Positions 8,156-12,713 of a stretch of 12,713 nt of DNA are shown in pieces. The stretch is from an uncultured Oscillospiraceae bacterium (GTDB taxonomy: Bacteria; Bacillota; Clostridia; Oscillospirales; Ruminococcaceae). The notes below the pieces were generated by a model. That model had not been told where the DNA came from. It ran no database searches and saw only the letters and a program-made list of their open reading frames with translations. The translations under genes and the position numbers were made by a program. The stretch lies in NCBI GenBank assembly GCA_910578965.1, contig CAJTSP010000004.1, forward strand, positions 35,430-48,142, in the 5' to 3' direction. The stretch's first letter is position 1; each line of letters opens with the position of its first letter.

Positions 8156-8184
8156 ATTATAAGGTACCCAGGGCGAAAAGACAA
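8156..8184 (-). promoter_or_regulatory. Sigma-A promoter of the nup-pdp operon
   Basis: On the minus strand, -35 TTGTCT (8184-8179) and a perfect -10 TATAAT (8161-8156) are separated by exactly 17 bases. Transcription would start near 8150, giving a leader of about 60 nt before the nupO ATG. The leader contains a small hairpin, CAGGC/GCCTG (8113-8128), just ahead of the ribosome binding site. The -10 is half of an inverted repeat, TATAAT-TTT-ATTATA (8147-8161), that puts a second TATAAT on the plus strand. Confidence 0.8.
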
Positions 8185-8413
8185 GAAATATCTTGCGGGC
8201 GAGAGTATCCACTGCAAGGGTTTTTGTTGGCCCAAACCGGGCGCGGGGGAGAGTCTCGAAAGGCTTTCAGGGAAGGGGTCCTGTTGCCTTGAGAAACTGC
8301 TCCCCCGCACCCGGCCGGCCGATATCTCCACGGTTTGAACACTCTCTTGCGGGCCGTGCGCCCCCAAGGCAGACCGAGGCGGCCCCCTCCAAACAGAGGG
8401 GGCCGCCTTTTTT
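8185..8413 (+). ncRNA. Candidate plus-strand structured RNA with its own terminator
   Basis: No protein gene is supported in this gap, but it holds a nested set of complementary arms forming one long rod: 8192-8200 with 8360-8368 (8 of 9 pairs), GAGAGT 8201-8206 with ACTCTC 8341-8346, CAAACCG 8233-8239 with CGGTTTG 8331-8337, GCGGGGGAG 8243-8251 with CTCCCCCGC 8300-8308 (extendable outward by five pairs past one mismatch, competing with the previous helix), TCTC/GAGA 8254-8257 with 8291-8294, AAGGC/GCCTT 8260-8264 with 8286-8290, and CAGG/CCTG 8268-8271 with 8280-8283. A rho-independent terminator with its T-tract on the plus strand follows at once, although both neighbouring operons run on the minus strand. 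The overall shape, a long hairpin interrupted by an open region, recalls 6S RNA, but I cannot confirm a match. Plus-strand promoter evidence is weak (TATAAT at 8147-8152, TTGCCT 19 bases upstream); the 5' end is uncertain. Confidence 0.45.
8378..8413 (+). terminator. Rho-independent terminator oriented to the plus strand
   Basis: A perfect 12-bp stem, GGCGGCCCCCTC (8378-8389) with GAGGGGGCCGCC (8396-8407), has loop CAAACA and is followed by six T residues (8408-8413). On the minus strand the stem is followed by TCGGTCTGCC, not a T-tract, so it would be a poor terminator for the kinase gene that ends at 8478. The interval 8414-8477 contains nothing further that I can recognise. Confidence 0.85.
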
Positions 8414-8477
8414 GATAAAATATCCTGCCGCGGAAGCGGTTTTATTCCGTAAGCCCTACCCCGCCGCGCAGGCCCGC

Positions 8478-11198
8478 TCAGCCCTGCGCCATGCCGCCGT
8501 CCCGCGCACGGGGCTGGAATAGGGCCAGCGAGTCGTCGGTACGACGCATAAACAGCAGGCCAAACGCACCCTTCCCGCAATTGCTGGAGATGGCCGAGGA
8601 TGCCTTTTGCAGGTACACCCGCTCAAACGGGCAGTGCTGACGTACCAGCTCCTGGATGTATTGCAGCCGCTTTTCTTCCAAGCCGGAATAGGTGATAAAC
8701 AAAATACGCTTATCGATACTGCGCTGGTCTTTTAGGGCTCTGCGCACATACCGCCTGGCCGCGTGCGCAAAGTCGCCCATCTCCATGCCGCCCACCACCA
8801 TCCGGCTTTTTTTGAGTACCAGCACCGGGTGCAGCAGCAGCGCGTCGCAGAGCACCCGAACCCGTTTGGATATTCGCCCGGCCTGGCACATCATCCCGGT
8901 GCTGCTGAGGATAAAGGCAGACGAGATCGACTTCTCCATCCGCCGCACCGCGTCCACAACCTCCTGCTTGCCGGCATGGTGCTCGGCCAGGTAGGCCGCG
9001 CAGAGTACCGAAAGCCCCAGGCTGCTGGACAGATGCCCCGAATCCACCACCGTCACATTTTCAAACGATTTTGCCGCCTCCTGTGCGTTGCGGTACCCAT
9101 CGCTGACATGCTTTGCCATAGTGATGTGTACCAGGCTCTGCGCTTCGGTCAGCTTTTCGGCAAAAAACCGCTCGTAGTCCTCCACGTCCGGCGGCTGCGA
9201 GGCCCCCTTGCGTCCCGCCATCAGGTGCATCATCAGCTCGTCCGGCGCCAGCTCCTGCCCATCCAGAAAGCGGCCCTCCTCGGTACAGATGTAGTACGGG
9301 CAGACCTGGATCCCAAACTCCCGGAGCAGAGCCTCGGGCAGGTCGCAGACACTGTCGGTGGTAACCAGCAGGGTACGCCGCGGGGTATGTTCAAAAATCA
9401 GAATATCCTTTTCGACCTCGGCCTGCGGAGCCTCCTCGCTGCGATGCACCAGCCCCTTGGGCAGGATGCTCAACACCGCCGCCTCCAGCAGCGCCCCGCT
9501 CACCGGCTTTGCCAGATACCCGCTGAAGCCCTCACGGCGATAGAGCTGCTGGTTGTCACTGCCCGCATTGGCCGTGAGCGCCACTGTCGGCGTATCCTGG
9601 CACAACCCGCCCGACTGTACCCGCAGCGCATGCAGGCACTCGATGCCGTCCATCTCGGGCATCTTGTGGTCCATCAGGATACAGTCGTAATGGTAGTTCT
9701 GGGTGAGCCGCAGGCACTCGGCCCCGCTGGACGCCGTATCAATCTGAATCCGGGTGGGGGCCAGCAGCTTGCGCACCACCATCAGGTTCATATCGTTGTC
9801 GTCCACCACCAGGATATGCGCGTCCGGCGCTTCAAAGCTCTGCCGGTACCCCTCGCCCGCGCCCGCCTGCGCATGCCGCGCCAGGGTAAAAGGCCCCAGC
9901 TCTTTTTCGTCGATGATTTCCTGGTCCAGCGCAACAATGAACTGCGAGCCCTTGGTATAAACACTGTTGACCGTAATCTCGCCGCCCATCAGCTCCACCA
10001 ACTGCCGCACAATGCTCAGCCCCAGGCCGGTACCCTCGATGTAGCGGTTCTTTTCTTCGTCCACCCTTCGGAAAGCATTAAACAGGTAGGGGATATTTTC
10101 CTTTTTGACCCCCTGGCCGGTATCCTCTACCGAGTACCACACCCGCACCCGGTTGATCGACTGCCGCTCGCACCGCACCGAAAAAATCACCGAGCCCTCG
10201 CTGGTGTACTTGATGGCGTTGTTGAGCAGGTTGATGAGGATCTGCTTGATACGCACCTCGTCGCCGCAGAGCATGCTGGGGATGGAGGGGTCCACATGCA
10301 GCTTAAATTCCAGCCCCTTCTCCCTGGCCCGCAGCCAGACCATATTGACAATCTCAGAAAAGAGTACGCCAGTCTCATACGATGTGTTGATGAGCTCCAT
10401 CTTGCCGGATTTGATCTTGGACAGGTCCAGGATGTCGTTGATGAGGGTGAGCAGCAACTGGCTGGCGCGCTGGATGTTCCGCGCATTTTCGGCCACATCC
10501 TCCGGGATATCCCCCCGCAGGATAATTTCGTTGAGCCCGATGATGGTATTGATGGGGGTGCGTATCTCGTGGCTCATGCTCGAAAAAAAGTGGTTTTCAG
10601 CCTGGTTAAGCTCCTCGATCTCCTTTTTTTGCTGCTGGGTCAGGGCATTTTCCTCTTCATACATGCGGTTCAAAAACATCAGCAGCAGGGAAACCAGCAG
10701 CCCCACCATAACGACCGAGAACGCCGAATCAAAAAAGCTGTGCTGCAACGAATTTTTCGACACAAGCTCCGGATGATAAAAGGCCAGGCCATAGCAGAGC
10801 AGCGTTTCCAGCATGCACAGTACAAAAAACACCAGCCGCCGCCGGCCATGCAGGGTAATGCAGACATAGATAAAGCAGAGCACAAACCACTCCGGCACCC
10901 CGCTGTAAAACCCGCCCGCCGTGAGAAAGCAGATCGGGAACAAGAGCAGCAGCAAGGTCACAATGGCCGTGGCCCCGGCATGGACACGCCGCTTTTGGAT
11001 GCTAAGCTTCATAATCCCCAAAATCGCCACAAGGCTCCCTGCCAGCAACAGCAGGTTCCAGCCGTTCCGGCCCATGGGCATGGTAAAAACCATCGCAACC
11101 ATGCAGGTGCCGGTTACAATACGGAACATCCTCTCATACAGGCTGATCCGATGATCGGTGATGATCGCAAGCCATCGTTTGAACACGGGTCCTTCCAC
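8478..11198 (-). CDS. Hybrid sensor histidine kinase - receiver - DegV domain fusion
   Basis: A 906-residue membrane signalling protein. Order: about six membrane segments between residues 25 and 177; a short coiled coil (EEENALTQQQKKEIEELNQ, 181-199); histidine kinase core with H-box SHEIRTP (phospho-His 210), N-box NLLNNAIKYT (323-332), G1 DTGQG (359-363), F-box and G2 GTGLGLSI (389-396); receiver domain 460-580 with acidic pair D466/D467, phospho-Asp 510 (CILMD), Thr 542 and Lys 564; then a complete DegV domain, about 607-886, with TTDSVCDLP, ASQPPD (666-671), DSGHLSSSLGLS (719-730) and GRIS (774-777). DegV proteins bind long-chain fatty acids, some as FakB partners of fatty-acid kinase; that this domain does so is inference. 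The frame opens at GTG 11198, directly after an in-frame TAA; GTG 11186 (residue 5), preceded by AAGGGGTGGAAGGA, may be the true start. It lies 40 bases after another phosphorelay gene, probably in one operon. Confidence 0.93.
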   Translation of the reverse strand: MEGPVFKRWLAIITDHRISLYERMFRIVTGTCMVAMVFTMPMGRNGWNLLLLAGSLVAILGIMKLSIQKRRVHAGATAIVTLLLLLFPICFLTAGGFYSGVPEWFVLCFIYVCITLHGRRRLVFFVLCMLETLLCYGLAFYHPELVSKNSLQHSFFDSAFSVVMVGLLVSLLLMFLNRMYEEENALTQQQKKEIEELNQAENHFFSSMSHEIRTPINTIIGLNEIILRGDIPEDVAENARNIQRASQLLLTLINDILDLSKIKSGKMELINTSYETGVLFSEIVNMVWLRAREKGLEFKLHVDPSIPSMLCGDEVRIKQILINLLNNAIKYTSEGSVIFSVRCERQSINRVRVWYSVEDTGQGVKKENIPYLFNAFRRVDEEKNRYIEGTGLGLSIVRQLVELMGGEITVNSVYTKGSQFIVALDQEIIDEKELGPFTLARHAQAGAGEGYRQSFEAPDAHILVVDDNDMNLMVVRKLLAPTRIQIDTASSGAECLRLTQNYHYDCILMDHKMPEMDGIECLHALRVQSGGLCQDTPTVALTANAGSDNQQLYRREGFSGYLAKPVSGALLEAAVLSILPKGLVHRSEEAPQAEVEKDILIFEHTPRRTLLVTTDSVCDLPEALLREFGIQVCPYYICTEEGRFLDGQELAPDELMMHLMAGRKGASQPPDVEDYERFFAEKLTEAQSLVHITMAKHVSDGYRNAQEAAKSFENVTVVDSGHLSSSLGLSVLCAAYLAEHHAGKQEVVDAVRRMEKSISSAFILSSTGMMCQAGRISKRVRVLCDALLLHPVLVLKKSRMVVGGMEMGDFAHAARRYVRRALKDQRSIDKRILFITYSGLEEKRLQYIQELVRQHCPFERVYLQKASSAISSNCGKGAFGLLFMRRTDDSLALFQPRARDGGMAQG

Positions 11199-11238
11199 CC
11201 CTTAACACAATACTATTTTCGGCCGCCGCGCAGGGGCC

Positions 11239-12713
11239 TTACAGGCCGGCAAGCTCGGCGCAAAGCGCCTCGTAGGCCTCCATCAGGGCGGCGTGATGCG
11301 CCCGAATAAACGCCACATCGCCGTTCTTTCCGGCCAACTCCAGCTCCTTTGCCTGGGCGGATAGCTGCTCGGCGCCAATGGTAAGCGAGGTGCTTTTGAG
11401 CGCATGTACCTTGGTGGCGTAGTCCTTCCAGTTTTCGCTCTGGTAATAGGATACGATCTCGGCCCGCTTTTCGTCTGCCTGGGTGCAAAACACATGCAGC
11501 ATATCCCGGTAAAAGCTTTCGTCGCCGGCGCAGTAATCCAGCCCCAGCGCCGTATTGACTCCGGCATGGGCAAGCCGCTCAAAGGGCAGGCCGGCCGGGG
11601 GCGCAAAAGCAAAAGAGGCTTCCTCCACCGCGGCAGGAAGCGCAAAAGAGGCCTCCTCCACCGCGGCAGGCGCCTCGGCGCTTTGGGCGGGCTGCTGCCC
11701 GGCCGGGGGCGCCTTTGGAGCAGGCTCCAAGGGCGTGCCGGCGCTGCCGTGCCTGCCGGTATAGCGGATGCAGTCCTTGGGCAGCACCTTGCGCAGCACC
11801 CGCTCGAGCACCATACGCTCAATGGGCTTGGGGACAAACTCGGTAAAGCCCTCGCTGCGGAACATTTCCCTTGCCCCGCTGACCGTGTTGGCTGTCAGCG
11901 CAACGATCGGCAGGTCCTGATACCGGCCGCCCCGCAACTCACGGATTTTTTTGAGGGTCTCCACCCCGTCAAACCCGGGCATCATGTGGTCCAAAAAGAT
12001 GATATCATAGGCGGTGCTGCCGCACATGGAAATGGCTTCACGCCCGCTCAGGCAGGTATCCACGGCCAGGCCATAGCTGCCCAGCACCCCCTTGGCCACT
12101 ACTAAGTTCATTTCCTCGTCGTCCACCGCCAAGGCGCGTACTCCCACGCAGGTAAACGGCTTGCGGCCTGCGGCCTGCGCCTCGGCAAACCTGCGCTCGC
12201 CGGTTTCGCCGTTGAGAAGGTTGGCAACCGACAGCGCCGAAAAAGGTTTGTGAACCACCAGCAGCCGGCTTTTAGCGTCCAGCACAAAGCCCTTGTCGGC
12301 AATTACAACCACCCGCAGCAGTTCGGCCAGCTCCTCGTAATAGGGCCTGTTTTCGAGGTATTCGGCCTGGGCGATGAAAATATGGGTCAGCTTATGGCTG
12401 CGCTGCAGCTTGAGCAGGCTTTCAAAATTGTGCGCCTGGTAGCCTTCCAGGCCCAATCCTCCCACCAGATGCGCGATCAGCCCGTCATAATAGCCGCGCA
12501 CCTCGTCGCGGGCGTATTTTTCCGGCTTGAAATAGCAGGCAACGCAGAGCTGCTCCGGGTGGCTCAGCGCGATGCAGGGCTGCTCGTCCGCAACCCCCTG
12601 CGGGATCACGATGTGGGCATGCAGGCCTTGCTGTTCCTTGCCGGCGCCGTTGCTAAAATGGATAAACCCGCCCATGGCCGTAAGGATTCCCTGCGCAATC
12701 GGGAGGCCCAGCC
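11239..12713 (-). CDS. Hybrid histidine kinase C-terminal part: HATPase end - pseudo-receiver - receiver - HPt (5' end cut off)
   Basis: The frame runs off the right edge; 490 residues are visible. The Met at 12675 is internal, because the codons before it read LGLPIAQGILTA, the G2 end of a histidine kinase ATPase domain. Numbering from that Met: a receiver-like fold without a phosphoacceptor at about 30-155 (IFIAQAEY where the Asp should be, but a KPF retained), a full receiver at about 180-300 with D185/D186, phospho-Asp 229 (IIFLDHMMPGFDG), Thr 261 and Lys 283, a low-complexity linker (315-362) with a tandem repeat, and a C-terminal HPt domain with KVHALKSTS, phospho-His 424. This is the standard layout of a multi-step phosphorelay kinase. 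The HPt could also serve the receiver of the downstream DegV-fused kinase, whose gene follows after 40 bases. The signal sensed cannot be told, as the sensor part is missing. Confidence 0.92.
   Translation of the reverse strand, partial: LGLPIAQGILTAMGGFIHFSNGAGKEQQGLHAHIVIPQGVADEQPCIALSHPEQLCVACYFKPEKYARDEVRGYYDGLIAHLVGGLGLEGYQAHNFESLLKLQRSHKLTHIFIAQAEYLENRPYYEELAELLRVVVIADKGFVLDAKSRLLVVHKPFSALSVANLLNGETGERRFAEAQAAGRKPFTCVGVRALAVDDEEMNLVVAKGVLGSYGLAVDTCLSGREAISMCGSTAYDIIFLDHMMPGFDGVETLKKIRELRGGRYQDLPIVALTANTVSGAREMFRSEGFTEFVPKPIERMVLERVLRKVLPKDCIRYTGRHGSAGTPLEPAPKAPPAGQQPAQSAEAPAAVEEASFALPAAVEEASFAFAPPAGLPFERLAHAGVNTALGLDYCAGDESFYRDMLHVFCTQADEKRAEIVSYYQSENWKDYATKVHALKSTSLTIGAEQLSAQAKELELAGKNGDVAFIRAHHAALMEAYEALCAELAGL
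11609..11670 (-). repeat. In-frame 33-base tandem repeat in the receiver-HPt linker
   Basis: Two copies of a 29-base core (11609-11637 and 11642-11670), differing at one base, recur with a period of 33 bases (11 codons) and encode AAVEEASFALP followed by AAVEEASFAFA. Near identity at DNA level points to a recent slippage duplication. The unit lies in the flexible Ala/Pro/Glu-rich linker, where copy-number change would alter only the tether length between the receiver and HPt domains. Confidence 0.85.

Noticed and set aside
8090..8212. N-terminal extension of the nupO frame
   Set aside because: It would be translated across the promoter -10/-35; the protein family begins at the ATG at 8089.
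8233..8314. Possible SRP RNA, tmRNA or RNase P RNA in the structured gap
   Set aside because: None of the conserved sequence elements of these RNAs that I know is present.
8763..11309. Long plus-strand open frame of 848 codons
   Set aside because: It is antisense to the kinase-DegV gene, with low-complexity His/Gln/Arg-rich translation and no domain; such frames arise opposite GC-rich genes.
11609..11670. Possible CRISPR repeat
   Set aside because: Only two directly adjacent copies in a coding frame, with no unique spacers.

Overview
The window reads as a chromosomal segment of a GC-rich, low-motility-type Firmicute, most likely a Clostridia/Oscillospiraceae (Ruminococcaceae)-like gut anaerobe. 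This rests on the high GC content, strong AAAGGAGG ribosome binding sites, a BmpA-type (NupOPQ-like) nucleoside transporter paired with a Firmicutes-type pyrimidine-nucleoside phosphorylase, and a DegV-family domain. The assignment is an inference from gene content; no database search was possible.

Left end, plus strand: the chaperone gene htpG, lacking only its first codons, is followed by a decayed 3' remnant of an MmeI/YeeA-type DNA methyltransferase (type IIG-like restriction-modification family). The two plus-strand genes meet the minus-strand operon at a strong inverted repeat (2524-2562) that can terminate from both sides.

Middle, minus strand (8184 down to 2696): a four-gene nucleoside uptake and salvage operon, ATPase (nupO-like), permease (nupP-like), permease (nupQ-like) and pyrimidine-nucleoside phosphorylase (pdp). 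A well-formed promoter lies upstream. The three transporter genes are joined by ATGA stop/start overlaps with the next gene's ribosome binding site embedded in the preceding gene. The BmpA/NupN-type substrate-binding lipoprotein that such a transporter needs is not in the window. The first permease carries an unusual 66-residue Ala/Pro/acidic C-terminal tail.

The gap 8185-8477 holds no gene but contains a long, nested, rod-like inverted-repeat structure followed by a near-perfect rho-independent terminator whose T-tract is on the plus strand, opposite to both flanking operons. I propose a plus-strand structured RNA gene here.

Right end, minus strand: two adjacent phosphorelay genes. The upstream one (cut by the window edge) ends HATPase - pseudo-receiver - receiver - HPt. 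The downstream one is a six-TM hybrid histidine kinase with a receiver domain, to which a complete DegV (fatty-acid-binding) domain is fused at the C-terminus. This kinase-receiver-DegV fusion, next to a partner that supplies an HPt domain, is the most interesting system in the window: a possible membrane phosphorelay that reads or controls fatty-acid handling.
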